From NCBI RefSeq assembly GCF_932526225.1, contig NC_064038.1:18835075-18899074 (forward strand): DNA of 64,000 nucleotides, given 5' to 3'. Of the stretch, positions 1-10,170 are shown in pieces; the first letter of the stretch is position 1, and each line of letters opens with the position of its first letter. A program made the position numbers and the translations under genes. Below the pieces are notes generated by a model, which was not told where the DNA came from, did not search any database, and worked only from the letters and a program-made list of their open reading frames with translations. This DNA comes from Nematostella vectensis (taxonomy: Eukaryota > Cnidaria > Anthozoa > Actiniaria > Edwardsiidae).

Positions 1-67
1 TTTCCTTTTTGTTATCGAGGTACTCACAGGACTGTTATATAATAGATAGTTCTTAAACTGTTCTAAC
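1..67 (+). promoter_or_regulatory. Spacer upstream of first gene (first base missing)
   Basis: This is a spacer lacking only its first base. It holds the T5 terminator of the gene lying left of the window (8-12, reading ccttttt then g), a conserved middle part, the TATA-like element at 36-43, and a TTAAAC-type segment before the first gene. The upstream end 'ctgttctaac' is a minority variant, shared with the spacers before genes 16, 27, 31, 60, 76 and 118. Confidence 0.9.
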
Positions 68-95
68 GTCTACGGCCATACCACTGAGAAAGCAC

Positions 96-126
<31 letters not shown>

Positions 127-185
127 AGTAGGGCGCGGTTAGTACTTGGATGGGTGACCGCCTGGGAATACCGTGTGCTGTAGGC
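68..185 (+). rRNA. 5S ribosomal RNA gene, copy k=0, reference type A
   Basis: This gene encodes 5S rRNA, which binds ribosomal proteins uL18 (L5) and uL5 (L11) and forms the central protuberance of the 60S subunit; it is transcribed by RNA polymerase III. The 118 nt run from gtctacggcc to ctgtaggc. Helix I pairs positions 1-6 (gtctac) with 113-118 (gtaggc). Helix II pairs C17-G61, T18-A60, G19-C59, A20-T58 and G21-C57; most of these differ from the vertebrate bases but still pair. Helix III pairs 29-32 with 45-48. Helix V pairs C67-G108, C69-G106, G70-C105 and G71-C104, with G68-T107 a wobble. The start was set by helix I and by the spacing to the TATA-like element. The mature 3' end may carry one or two further bases. 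Type A is the commonest form and the best candidate for the functional sequence. Confidence 0.98.
117..164 (+). promoter_or_regulatory. Internal control region (box A to box C) of the reference gene
   Basis: Pol III type 1 promoters lie inside the 5S gene. Box A corresponds to gene positions 50-64 (agttaagctcagtag), the intermediate element to about 67-72, and box C to about 80-97 (tggatgggtgaccgcctg). TFIIIA binds here and recruits TFIIIC and TFIIIB. The assignment is by position against the vertebrate 5S gene; no binding was tested. The core of box C (ggatgggtgacc) is very stable across the array apart from T84C. Box A is the region altered in types C, D, E, F and G, so those copies may bind TFIIIA or TFIIIC differently. 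Confidence 0.85.
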
Positions 186-191
186 ATTTCC

Positions 192-196
192 TTTTT
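192..196 (+). terminator. Pol III oligo-T terminator of the first gene
   Basis: A T5 run starts 7 nt after the gene end, after atttcc. Pol III stops at runs of four or more T on the coding strand. Because it lies 7-11 nt past helix I, the primary transcript should be several nt longer than mature 5S and need 3' trimming, as in Drosophila. Almost every unit has the same site at the same offset. Variants are T4 (ccgttttg), T8 (for example near 39,831 and 42,429), T5 followed by T4 (tttactttttgttttcg) and, after two genes only, a broken run. Confidence 0.9.
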
Positions 197-221
197 GTCA
201 TCGAAGTACTCACGGGACTGT

Positions 222-229
222 TATATAAT
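222..229 (+). promoter_or_regulatory. TATA-like element, -32 to -25 of gene k=1
   Basis: TATATAAT sits 32 to 25 nt before the gene start and recurs at this distance through the array. An upstream TATA-like box near -30 is known to assist 5S transcription in insects, nematodes and fungi by positioning TFIIIB. Three main versions occur: TATATAATAGATAG, TATATAATATATAT, and TATATAAAATCTAT with its derivative TATATCAAATCTAT. Rarer forms carry a change inside the box: TAGATAAT (before k=10, 55, 70, 112), TATAGTAG (before 132, 137) and TACATAAA (before 213, 268). Confidence 0.8.
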
Positions 230-281
230 ATATATTTCTTACACAGTTCTGTCGTCTACGGCCATACCACTGAGAAAGCAC

Positions 282-312
<31 letters not shown>

Positions 313-439
313 AGTAGGGCGCGGTTAGTACTTGGATGGGTGACCGCCTGGGAATACCGTGTGCTGTAGGCATTTCCTTTTTGTCATCGAAGTACTCACA
401 GGACTGTTATATAATAGATAGATCTTACACAGTTCTATC

Positions 440-557
440 GTCTACGGCCATACCACTTAGAAAGCACCGGTTCTCGTCCGATCACCGAAGTTAAGTTCAT
501 TAGGAAGCGGTAAGTACTTGAATGGGTGACCGCTTCGGAATACCGTGTGCTGTAGGC
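440..557 (+). rRNA. 5S gene k=2, B-type with aggaagcgg
   Basis: This is a B-type copy (A73, T95, C97, T19) with extra changes around 58-68 (ttcattaggaagcgg) and gaatggg at 82-87. The T61 change loses the C17-G61 pair of helix II, and T19 opposes C59. Closely similar copies are k=47 (8810) and k=62 (11599), each followed directly by an E-type gene, so this is a stable pair in the higher-order repeat. The RNA would fold less well than type A; whether it is expressed cannot be told. Confidence 0.9.
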
Positions 558-625
558 ATTTCCTTTTTGTTATCGAGGTACTGACAGGACTGTTATATAA
601 TAGATAGATGTTACACAGTTCTATC

Positions 626-743
626 GTTTACGGCCATACCACTGAGAAAGCACCAGTTCTCGTCCGATCACAGAACTTAAAGTCAGTATGGCACGGTTAG
701 TACTTGGACGGGTGACCGCCTGGGAATACCGTGTGCTGTAGGC
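626..743 (+). rRNA. 5S gene k=3, divergent E-type (possible pseudogene)
   Basis: Type E differs from the reference at T3, A30, A47, C51, A56, G57, A68 and C84. Seen in the fold: A30 now faces A47 in helix III and G21 faces G57 in helix II, so two pairs are lost, while A68-T107 and C84-G93 are Watson-Crick. Box A is changed from gttaagc to cttaaag, which should weaken internal promoter function. Fourteen E copies occur, at k=3, 11, 15, 26, 30, 48, 56, 59, 63, 71, 75, 107, 113 and 117, and none after 22 kb. Most have their own spacer version (gatgttacacag, often with actgacag). The k=3, 48, 63 and 107 copies also share T64 (agtatggc). It is either a long-lived pseudogene class carried by block duplication or a variant 5S. 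Confidence 0.85.
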
Positions 744-839
744 ATTTCCTTTTTGTTATCGAGGTACTCACAGGACTGTTATATAATAGATAGATCTTAA
801 ACAGTTCTATCGTCTACGGCCATACCACTGAGAAAGCAC

Positions 840-870
<31 letters not shown>

Positions 871-1025
871 AGTAGGGCGCGGTTAGTACTTGGATGGGTG
901 ACCGCCTGGGAATACCGTGTGCTGTAGGCATTTACTTTTTGTTTTCGAAGTACTAACAGGACTGTTATATAATAGATAGATCTTACACAGTTCTATCGTC
1001 TACGGCCATACCACTGAGAAAGCAC

Positions 1026-1056
<31 letters not shown>

Positions 1057-1211
1057 AGTAGGGCGCGGTTAGTACTTGGATGGGTGACCGCCTGTGAATA
1101 CCGTGTGCTGTAGGCATTTCCTTTTTGTCATCGAAGTACTCACAGGACTGTTATATAATATATATTTCTTACACAGTTCTGTCGTCTACGGCCATACCAC
1201 TGAGAAAGCAC

Positions 1212-1242
<31 letters not shown>

Positions 1243-1369
1243 AGTAGGGCGCGGTTAGTACTTGGATGGGTGACCGCCTGGGAATACCGTGTGCTGTAGG
1301 CATTTCCTTTTTGTCATCGAAGTACTCACAGGACTGTTATATAAAATCTATTTCTTACACAGTTCTGTC

Positions 1370-1487
1370 GTCTACGGCCATACCACTGAGAAAGCACCGG
1401 TTCTCGTCCGATCACCGTAGTTAAGCTCAGTAGGGCACGGTTAGTACTTGGATGGGTGACCGCCTGGGAATACCGTGTGCTGTAGGC
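1370..1487 (+). rRNA. 5S gene k=7, representative C-type
   Basis: Type C has T49 (accgtagttaag) and A68 (gcacgg). A68 pairs with T107 as a Watson-Crick pair in place of the G-T wobble of type A, so helix V should be at least as stable. Position 49 is unpaired in the usual fold. Later C copies often also carry C84, which pairs with G93. C genes usually follow the TATATAAAATCTAT spacer version, as here. I expect a functional product. Confidence 0.9.
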
Positions 1488-1769
1488 ATTTCCTTTTTGT
1501 TATCGAGGTACTCACAGGACTGTTATATAATAGATAGATCTTAAACAGTTCTGTCGTCTACGGCCATACCACTGAGAAAGCACCGGTTCTCGTCCGATCA
1601 CCGTAGTTAAGCTCAGTAGGGCACGGTTAGTACTTGGATGGGTGACCGCCTGGGAATACCGTGTGCTGTAGGCATTTCCTTTTTGTTATCGAGGTACTCA
1701 CAGGACTGTTATATAATAGATAGATCTTAAACAGTTCTGTCGTCTACGACCATACCACTGAGAAAGCAC

Positions 1770-1800
<31 letters not shown>

Positions 1801-1895
1801 AGTAGGGCGCGGTTAGTACTTGGATGGGTGACCGCCTGGGAATACCGTGTGCTGTAGGCATTTCCTTTTTGTCATCGAAGTACTCACAGGACTGT

Positions 1896-1903
1896 TAGAT
1901 AAT
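1896..1903 (+). promoter_or_regulatory. Altered TATA-like element before gene k=10
   Basis: The box reads TAGATAAT instead of TATATAAT. The same change is present before k=55 (10298), k=70 (13087) and k=112 (20899), always before a T19, A73 gene with cctggg (ccaggg at k=112) and always one unit upstream of an E-type gene. It arose once and was multiplied by block duplication. It should reduce upstream promoter strength if this element works as in insects. Confidence 0.75.
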
Positions 1904-1955
1904 AGATAGATCTTACACAGTTCTATCGTCTACGGCCATACCACTTAGAAAGCAC

Positions 1956-1986
<31 letters not shown>

Positions 1987-2327
1987 AGTAGGGCGCGGTA
2001 AGTACTTGGATGGGTGACCGCCTGGGAATACCGTGTGCTGTAGGCATTTCCTTTTTGTCATCGAAGTACTCACAGGACTGTTATATAATAGATAGATCTT
2101 ACACAGTTCTATCGTTTACGGCCATACCACTGAGAAAGCACCAGTTCTCGTCCGATCACAGAACTTAAAGTCAGTAGGGCACGGTTAGTAGTTGGACGGG
2201 TGACCGCCTGGGAATACCGTGTGCTGTAGGCATTTCCTTTTTGTTATCGAGGTACTCACAGGACTGTTATATAATAGATAGATCTTAAACAGTTCTATCG
2301 TCTACGGCCATACCACTGAGAAAGCAC

Positions 2328-2358
<31 letters not shown>

Positions 2359-2513
2359 AGTAGGGCGCGGTTAGTACTTGGATGGGTGACCGCCTGGGAA
2401 TACCGTGTGCTGTAGGCATTTACTTTTTGTTTTCGAAGTACTAACAGGACTGTTATATAATAGATAGCTCTTACACAGTTCTATCGTCTACGGCCATACC
2501 ACTGAAAAAGCAC

Positions 2514-2544
<31 letters not shown>

Positions 2545-3071
2545 AGTAGGGCGCGGTTAGTACTTGGATGGGTGACCGCCTGGGAATACCGTGTGCTGTA
2601 GGCATTTCCTTTTTGTCATCGAAGTACTCACAGGACTGTTATATAATATATATTTCTTACACAGTTCTGTCGTCTACGGCCATACCACTGAGAAAGCACC
2701 GGTTCTCGTCCGATCACCGAATTTGAGCTCAGTAGGGCTTGGTAAGTACTTGGATGGGTGACCGCTTCGGAATACCGTGTGCTGTTGGCATTTCCTTTTT
2801 GTTATCGAGGTACTGACAGTACTGTTATATAATAGATAGATGTTACACAGTTCTATCGTTTACGGCCATACCACTGAGAAAGCACCAGTTCTCGTCCGAT
2901 CACAGAACTTAAAGTCAGTAGGGCACGGTTAGTACTTGGACGGGTGACCGCCTGGGAATACAGTGTGCTGTAGGCATTTCCTTTTTGTTATCGAGGTACT
3001 CACAGGACTGTTATATAATAGATAGATCTTAAACTGTTCTAACGTCTACGGCCATACCACTGAGAAAGCAC

Positions 3072-3102
<31 letters not shown>

Positions 3103-3257
3103 AGTAGGGCGCGGTTAGTACTTGGATGGGTGACCGCCTGGGAATACCGTGTGCTGTAGGCATTTCCTTTTTGTCATCGAAGTACTCACGGGACTGTTAT
3201 ATAATATATATTTCTTACACAGTTCTGTCGTCTAAGGCCATACCACTGAGAAAGCAC

Positions 3258-3288
<31 letters not shown>

Positions 3289-3415
3289 AGTAGGGCGCGG
3301 TTAGTACTTGGATGGGTGACCGCCTGGGAATACCGTGTGCTGTAGGCATTTCCTTTTTGTCATCGAAGTACTCACAGGACTGTTATATAATAGATAGATC
3401 TTACACAGTTCTATC

Positions 3416-3443
3416 GTCTACGGCCATACCACTTAGAAAGCAC

Positions 3444-3474
<31 letters not shown>

Positions 3475-3533
3475 AGTAGGGCGCGGTAAGTCCTTGGATG
3501 GGTGACCGCTTCGGAATACCGTGTGCTGTAGGC
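3416..3533 (+). rRNA. 5S gene k=18, B-type without a T-run terminator
   Basis: This B-type copy has T19 (cacttagaaag), A73, gtaagtcc in place of gtaagtac (C77), T95 and C97. A73 can pair with T102, while C97 removes a weak pair in helix IV. C77 falls in loop E, which binds uL5 or TFIIIA and is strongly conserved, so this copy is probably impaired. Close relatives with C77 are k=78, 89, 147, 170, 191 and 246. Uniquely with k=147, the T-run after the gene is broken (see the terminator entry). Confidence 0.85.
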
Positions 3534-3539
3534 ATTTCC

Positions 3540-3544
3540 TTGTT
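3540..3544 (+). terminator. Broken terminator after gene k=18
   Basis: The expected T5 reads TTGTT, and no run of four T occurs in the rest of this spacer. RNA polymerase III would be expected to read on to the terminator of gene k=19 near 3727, giving a transcript spanning two genes. The same change occurs after k=147 at 27,533-27,537. Confidence 0.75.
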
Positions 3545-3601
3545 GTTACCAAAGTACTCACAGGACTGTTATATAAAATCTATTTCTTACACAGTTCTGT
3601 C

Positions 3602-3815
3602 GTCTACGGCCATACCACTGAAAAAGCACCGGTTCTCGTCCGATCACCGTAGTTAAGCTCAGTAGGGCACGGTTAGTACTTGGACGGGTGACCGCCTGGG
3701 AATACCGTGTGCTGTAGGCATTTCCTTTTTGTTATCGAGGTACTTACAGGACTGTTATATAATAGATAGATCTTAAACAGTTCTATCGTCTACGGCCATA
3801 CCACTGAGAAAGCAC

Positions 3816-3846
<31 letters not shown>

Positions 3847-4001
3847 AGTAGGGCGCGGTAAGTACTTGGATGGGTAACCGCTTCAGAATACCGTGTGCTG
3901 TAGGCATTTCCGTTTTGTTACCGAAGTACTCACAGGACTGTTATATAATATATATTTCTTACACAGTTCTGTCGTCTACGGCCATACCACTGAGAAAGCA
4001 C

Positions 4002-4032
<31 letters not shown>

Positions 4033-4277
4033 AGTAGGGCGAGGTTAGTACTTGGATGGGTGACCGCCTGGGAATACCGTGTGCTGTAGGCATTTCCTTT
4101 TTGTCATCGAAGTACTCACAGGACTGTTATATAATAGATAGATCTTACACAGTTCTGTCGTCTACGGCCATACCACTGAGAAAGCAACGGTTCTCGTCCG
4201 ATCACCGTAGTTAAGCTCAGTAGGGCACGGTTAGTACTTGGATGGGTGACCGCCTGGGAATACCGTGTGCTGTAGGC
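3602..4277 (+). rRNA. 5S genes k=19-22
   Basis: Four genes start at 3602, 3788, 3974 and 4160, of types C B A C. k=19 has gaaaaagc and C84. k=20 has gggtaaccgcttcag, changing two box C positions. k=21 has gcgagg at 67-71, which weakens helix V. k=22 has gcaacgg near 28, which weakens helix III. This short stretch separates the first E-marked block from the block at 4.3-8.0 kb. Confidence 0.95.
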
Positions 4278-4373
4278 ATTTCCTTTTTGTTATCGAGGTA
4301 CTGACAGGACTGTTATATAATAGATAGATCTTAAACAGTTCTATCGTCTACGGCCATACCACTGAGAAAGCAC

Positions 4374-4404
<31 letters not shown>

Positions 4405-4559
4405 AGTAGGGCGCGGTTAGTACTTGGATGGGTGACCGCCTGGGAATACCGTGTGCTGTAGGCATTTACTTTTTGTTTTCGAAGTACTAACAGGACTGTT
4501 ATATAATAGATAGATCTTACACAGTTCTATCGTCTACGGCCATACCACTGAAAAAGCAC

Positions 4560-4590
<31 letters not shown>

Positions 4591-5117
4591 GGTAGGGCGC
4601 GGTTAGTACTTGGATGGGTGACCGCCTGGGAATACCGTGTGCTGTAGGCATTTCCTTTTTGTCATCGAAGTACTCACAGGACTGTTATATAATATATATT
4701 TCTTACACAGTTCTGTCGTCTACGGCCATACCACTGAGAAAGCACCGGTTCTCGTACGATCACCGAATTTATGCTCAGTAGGGCGCGGTAAGTACTTGGA
4801 TGGGTGACCGCTTCGGAATACCGTGTGCTGTTGGCATTTCCTTTTTGTTATCGAGGTACTGACAGTACTGTTATATAATAGATAGATGTTACACAGTTCT
4901 ATCGTTTACGGCCATACCACTGAGAAAGCACCAGTTCTCGTCAGATCACAGAACTTAAAGTCAGTAGGGCACGGTTAGTACTTGGACGGGTGACCGCCTG
5001 GGAATACCGTGTGCTGTAGGCATTTCCTTTTTGTTATCGAGGTACTCACAGGACTGTTATATAATAGATAGATCTTAAACTGTTCTAACGTCTACGGCCA
5101 TACCACTGAGAAAGCAC

Positions 5118-5148
<31 letters not shown>

Positions 5149-5303
5149 AGTAGGGCGCGGTTAGTACTTCGATGGGTGACCTTCTGGGAATACCGTGTGC
5201 TGTAGGCATTTCCTTTTTGTCATCGAAGTACTCACGGGACTGTTATATAATATATATTTCTTACACAGTTCTGTCGTCTACGGCCATACCACTGAGAAAG
5301 CAC

Positions 5304-5334
<31 letters not shown>

Positions 5335-5861
5335 AGTAGGGCGCGGTTAGTACTTGGATGGGTGACCGCCTGGGAATACCGTGTGCTGTAGGCATTTCCT
5401 TTTTGTCATCGAAGTACTCACAGGACTGTTATATAATATATATTTCTTACACAGTTCTGTCGTCTACGGCCATACCACTGAGAAAGCACCGGTTCTCGTC
5501 CGATCACCGAATTTATGCTCAGTAGGGCGCGGTAAGTACTTGGATGGGTGACCGCTTCGGAATACCGTGTGCTGTTGGCATTTCCTTTTTGTTATCGAGG
5601 TACTGACAGTACTGTTATATAATAGATAGATGTTACACAGTTCTATCGTTTACGGCCATACCACTGAGAAAGCACCAGTTCTCGTCAGATCACAGAACTT
5701 AAAGTCAGTAGGGCACGGTTAGTACTTGGACGGGTGACCGCCTGGGAATACCGTGTGCTGTAGGCATTTCCTTTTTGTTATCGAGGTACTCACAGGACTG
5801 TTATATAATAGATAGATCTTAAACTGTTCTAACGTCTACGGCCATACCACTGAGAAAGCAC

Positions 5862-5892
<31 letters not shown>

Positions 5893-6047
5893 AGTAGGGC
5901 GCGGTTAGTACTTCGATGGGTGACCTTCTGGGAATACCGTGTGCTGTAGGCATTTCCTTTTTGTCATCGAAGTACTCACGGGACTGTTATATAATATATA
6001 TTTCTTACACAGTTCTGTCGTCTACGGCCATACCACTGAGAAAGCAC

Positions 6048-6078
<31 letters not shown>

Positions 6079-6177
6079 AGTAGGGCGCGGTTAGTACTTG
6101 GATGGGTGACCGCCTGGGAATACCGTGTGCTGTAGGCATTTCCTTTTTGTCATCGAAGTACTCACAGGACTGTTATA
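4591..6177 (+). repeat. Direct 744-bp (4-unit) duplication
   Basis: Genes 25-28 (4718-5393) and 29-32 (5462-6137) are near-identical at an offset of 744 bp. They share gtcagatcacag in the E gene, acttcgatggg with ccttctggg in the next, and cacggg in the spacer after that. The sequences part on the left near 4,515-4,591 and on the right near 5,433/6,177. The related block at 21.6-22.3 kb has a single copy (with gtccgatcacag in its E gene), so the duplication came after the larger block was copied. Confidence 0.9.
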
Positions 6178-6233
6178 TAATAGATAGATCTTACACAGTT
6201 CTCTCGTCTACGGCCATACCACTTAGAAAGCAC

Positions 6234-6264
<31 letters not shown>

Positions 6265-6763
6265 AGTAAGGCGCGGTAAGTACTTGGATGGGTGACCGCT
6301 TCGGAATACCGTGTGCTGTAGGCATTTCCTTTTTGTTACCAAAGTACTCACAGGACTGTTATATAAAATCTATTTCTTACACAGTTCTGTCGTCTACGGC
6401 CATACCACTGAGAAAGCACCGGTTCTTGTCCGATCACCGTAGTTAAGCTCAGTAGGGCACGGTTAGTACTTGGATGGGTGACCGCCTGGGAATACCGTGT
6501 GCTGTAGGCATTTCCTTTTTGTTATCGTGGTACTCACAGGACTGTTATATAATAGATAGATCTTAAACAGTTCTGTCGTCTACGGCCATACCACTGAGAA
6601 AGCACCGGTTCTCGTCCGATCACCAAAGTTAAGCTCAGTAGGGCGCGGTAAGTACTTGGATGGGTGACCGCTTCGGAATACCGTGTGCTGTAGGCATTTC
6701 CTTTTTGTTACCGAAGTACTCACAGGAGTGTTATATAAAATCTATTTCTTACACAGTTCTGTC

Positions 6764-6881
6764 GTCTACGGCCATACCACTGAGAAAGCACCGGTTCTCG
6801 TCCGATTACCGTAGTTAAGCTCATTAGGGCACGGTTAGTACTTGGACGGGTGACCGCCTGGAAATACCGTGTGCTGTAGGC
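6764..6881 (+). rRNA. 5S gene k=36, representative D-type
   Basis: Type D has T44 (gattacc), T49, T61 (ctcatta), A68, C84 and A99 (ctggaaat). C84-G93 and A68-T107 are good pairs, but T61 loses the C17-G61 pair at the end of helix II, and T44 and A99 alter loop B/C and loop E neighbours. D genes recur at k=36, 79, 85, 90, 96, 99, 123, 140, 155, 172, 178, 197 and on through the right half. They are typically followed by a spacer with gttaacgaag. Function is uncertain. Confidence 0.85.
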
Positions 6882-6977
6882 ATTTCCTTTTTGTTAACGA
6901 AGTACTCACAGGACTGTTATATAATAGATAGATCTTAAACAGTTCTGTCGTCTACGGCCATACCACTGAGAAAGCAC

Positions 6978-7008
<31 letters not shown>

Positions 7009-7163
7009 AGTAGGGCGCGGTAAGTACTTGGATGGGTGACCGCTTCGGAATACCGTGTGCTGTAGGCATTTTCGTTTTGTTACCGAAGTACTCACAGGAC
7101 TGTTATATAAAATCTATTTCTTACACAGTTCTATCGTCTACGGCCATACCACTGAGAAAGCAC

Positions 7164-7194
<31 letters not shown>

Positions 7195-7507
7195 AGTAGG
7201 GCGCGGTAAGTACTTGGATGGGTGACCGCTTCGGAATACCGTGTGCTGTAGGCATTTCCTTTTTGTTACCGAAGTACTCACAGGACTGTTATATCAAATC
7301 TATTTCTTACACAGTTCTGTCGTCTACGGCCATACCACTGAGAAAGCACCGGTTCTCGTCCGATCACCGTAGTTAAGCTCAGTAGGGCACGGTTAGTACT
7401 TGGACGGGTGACCGCCTGGGAATACCGTGTGCTGTAGCCATTTCCTTTTTGTTATCGAGGTACTCACAGGACTGTTATATAATAGATAGATCTTAAACAG
7501 TTCTATC

Positions 7508-7625
7508 GTCTACGGCCATACCACTGAGAAAGCACCGGTTCTCGTCCGATCACCAAAGTTAAGCTCAGTAGGGCGCGGTTAGTACTTGGATGGGTGACCA
7601 CCTGGGAATACCGTGTGCTGTAGGC
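7508..7625 (+). rRNA. 5S gene k=40, representative F-type
   Basis: Type F has A48 (accaaagtt) and A93 (gaccacctggg). A93 with T84 forms a Watson-Crick pair in helix IV, where type A has a T-G wobble and types C, D, E, G and S have C-G. A48 costs the C29-G48 pair that closes helix III. Relatives are k=83, 94, 102, 127, 144, 176, 195, 216 and others. Later versions (k=159, 182, 203, 235, 258) keep A48, have G93, and have lost one G in box C. Confidence 0.85.
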
Positions 7626-8065
7626 ATTTACTTTTTGTTTTCGAAGTACTAACAGGACTGTTATATAATAGATAGATCTTACACAGTTCTATCGTCTACG
7701 GCCATACCACTGAGAAAGCACCGGTTCCCGTCCAATCACCGAAGTTAAGCTCATTAGGGCGCGGTTAGTACTTGGATGGGTGACCGCCTGGGAATACCGT
7801 GTGCTGTAGGCATTTCCTTTTTGTCATCAAAGTACTCACAGGACTGTTATATAATATATATTTCTTACACAGTTCTGTCGTCTACGGCCATACCACTGAG
7901 AAAGCAGAGGTTCTCGTCCGATCACCGAAGTTAAGCTCAGTAGGGCACGGTTAGTACTTGGATGGGTGACCGCCTGGGAATACCGTGTGCTGTAGGCATT
8001 TCCTTTTTGTCGTCGAAGTACTCACAGGACTGTTATATAATATATATTTCTTACACAGTTCTGTC

Positions 8066-8093
8066 GTCTACGGCCATACCACTGAGAAAGCAC

Positions 8094-8124
<31 letters not shown>

Positions 8125-8279
8125 AGTAGGGCGCGGTTAGTACTTGGATGGGTGACCGCCTGGGAATACCGTGTGCTGTAGGCATTTCCTTTTTGTCATC
8201 GAAGTACTCACAGGACTGTTATATAATAGATAGATCTTAAACAGTTCTGTCGTCTACAGCCATACCACTGAGAAAGCAC

Positions 8280-8310
<31 letters not shown>

Positions 8311-8651
8311 AGTAGGGCGCGGTAAGTACTTGGATGGGTGACCGCTTCGGAATACCGTGTGCTGTAGGCATTTCCTTTTTGTTACCGAAGTACTCACAGG
8401 ACTGTTATATAAAATCTATTTCTTACACAGTTCTGTCGTCTACGGCCATACCACTGAGAAAGCACCGGTTCTCGTCCGATCACCGTAGTTAAGCTCAGTA
8501 GGGCACGGTTAGTACTTGGATGGGTGACCGCCTGAGAATACCGTGTGCTGTAGGCATTTCCTTTTTGTTATCGAGGTACTCACAGGACTGTTATATAATA
8601 GATAGATCTTAAACAGTTCTGTCGTCTAAGACCATACCACTGAGAAAGCAC

Positions 8652-8682
<31 letters not shown>

Positions 8683-8741
8683 AGTAGGGCGCGGTTAGTA
8701 CTTGGATGGGTGACCGCCTGGGAATACCGTGTGCTGTAGGC
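8066..8741 (+). rRNA. 5S genes k=43-46
   Basis: Four genes start at 8066, 8252, 8438 and 8624, of types A B C A. k=44 has ctacagcc and k=46 has ctaagacc near the 5' end, the latter changing two bases at positions 6-8 and losing the C6-G113 pair. These four link the 4.3-8.0 kb block to the second E-marked block. The same B C A order, with the same 5' marks, recurs near 25.2-25.7 kb. Confidence 0.95.
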
Positions 8742-8809
8742 ATTTCCTTTTTGTCATCGAAGTAGTCACAGGACTGTTATATAATAGATAGATCTTACAC
8801 AGTTCTATC

Positions 8810-8837
8810 GTCTACGGCCATACCACTTAGAAAGCAC

Positions 8838-8868
<31 letters not shown>

Positions 8869-9209
8869 ATTAGGAAGCGGTAAGTACTTGAATGGGTGAC
8901 CGCTTCGGAATACCGTGTGCTGTAGGCATTTCCTTTTTGTTATCGAGGTACTGACAGGACTGTTATATAATAGATAGATGTTACACAGTTCTATCGTTTA
9001 CGGCCATACCACTGAGAAAGCACCAGTTCTCGTCCGATCACAGAACTTAAAGTCAGTATGGCACGGTTAGTACTTGGACGGGTGACCGCCTGGGAATACC
9101 GTGTGCTGTAGGCATTTCCTTTTTGTTATCGAGGTACTCACAGGACTGTTATATAATAGATAGATCTTAAACAGTTCTATCGTCTACGGCCATACCACTG
9201 AAAAAGCAC

Positions 9210-9240
<31 letters not shown>

Positions 9241-9395
9241 AGTAGGGCGCGGTTAGTACTTGGATGGGTGACCGCCTGGGAATACCGTGTGCTGTAGGCA
9301 TTTAATTTTTGTTTTCGAAGTACTAACAGGACTGTTATATAATAGATAGATCTTACACAGTTCTATCGTCTACGGCCATACCACTGAGAAAGCAC

Positions 9396-9426
<31 letters not shown>

Positions 9427-9581
9427 AGTAGGGCGCGGTTAGTACTTTGATGGGTGACCGCCTGGGAATACCGTGTGCTGTAGGCATTTCCTTTTTGTCA
9501 TCGAAGTACTCACAGGACTGTTATATAATATATATTTCTTACACAGTTCTGTCGTCTACGGCCATGCCACTGAGAAAGCAC

Positions 9582-9612
<31 letters not shown>

Positions 9613-10139
9613 AGTAGGGCGCGGTTAGTACTTGGATGGGTGACCGCCTGGGAATACCGTGTGCTGTAGGCATTTCCTTTTTGTCATCGAAGTACTCACA
9701 GGACTGTTATATAATAGATAGATCTTACACAGTTCTGTCGTCTACGGCCATACCACTGAGAAAGCACCGGTTCTCGTCCGATCACCGTAGTTAAGCTCAG
9801 TAGGGCACGGTTAGTACTTGGATGTGTGACCGCCTGGGAATACCGTGTGCTGTAGGCATTTCCTTTTTGTTATCGAGGTACTCACAGGACTGTTATATAA
9901 TAGATAGATCTTAAACAGTTCTGTCGTCTACGGCCATACCACTGAGAAAGCACCAGTTCTCGTCCGATCACCGTAGTTAAGCTCAGTAGGGCACGGTTAG
10001 TACTTGGATGGGTGACCGCCTGGGAATACCGTGTGCTGTAGGCATTTCCTTTTTGTTATCGAGGTACTCACAGGACTGTTATATAATAGATAGATCTTAA
10101 ACAGTTCTGTCGTCTACGACCATACCACTGAGAAAGCAC

Positions 10140-10170
<31 letters not shown>

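Larger units (their letters stand above)
186..253 (+). other. First complete intergenic spacer (68 bp)
   Basis: The spacer reads in order: terminator zone (1-11), a conserved block gtcatcgaagtactcac or gttatcgaggtactcac (12-28), gactgt, the TATA-like element (37-44), a variable stretch (45-55), and acacagttctgtc just before the gene. All 343 complete spacers in the window appear to be 68 bp long. Variation is by substitution, and spacer versions travel with the gene type that follows. The 12-28 block is almost invariant, with a few two-state sites, and may hold an upstream control element; I know of no named motif that it matches. Confidence 0.9.
68..3533 (+). rRNA. 5S genes k=0-18, E-marked block, copy 1
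   Basis: Nineteen 118-nt 5S genes start at 68, 254, 440, 626, 812, 998, 1184, 1370, 1556, 1742, 1928, 2114, 2300, 2486, 2672, 2858, 3044, 3230 and 3416. Their types in order are A A B E A A A C C A B' E A A B E A A B. Individual marks: k=2 has taggaagcgg and gaatggg; k=5 has cctgtgaat; k=9 has ctacgacc; k=10 has a damaged TATA box; k=13 has gaaaaagc; k=14 has gcttgg and a 3' end gttggc; k=18 has gtaagtcc and no terminator. The same order and marks recur 60 units later (11,227-14,692), and genes 2-15 recur 45 units later (8,810-11,158). Confidence 0.97.
4346..7997 (+). rRNA. 5S genes k=23-42, block repeated at 21.3-24.2 kb
   Basis: Twenty genes start at 4346, 4532, 4718, 4904, 5090, 5276, 5462, 5648, 5834, 6020, 6206, 6392, 6578, 6764, 6950, 7136, 7322, 7508, 7694 and 7880. 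Types: A A B E A A B E A A B C B D B B C F A A. k=24 has gctcggt; k=25 and 29 have atttatgc and 3' gttggc; k=27 and 31 have acttcgatggg with ccttctggg (double change in helix IV); k=39 ends gtagcc; k=41 has cccgtccaatc; k=42 has gcagagg with A68. The same marks reappear at k=114-129, 91 units later at the left end and 87 at the right. The difference is the internal 4-unit duplication. Confidence 0.95.

Noticed and set aside
3534-3601. A boundary between two unrelated arrays at 3.5 kb
   Set aside because: The match to the 11.2-14.7 kb block ends here, but the unit, register and spacer continue unchanged, so it is a block junction, not a different array.
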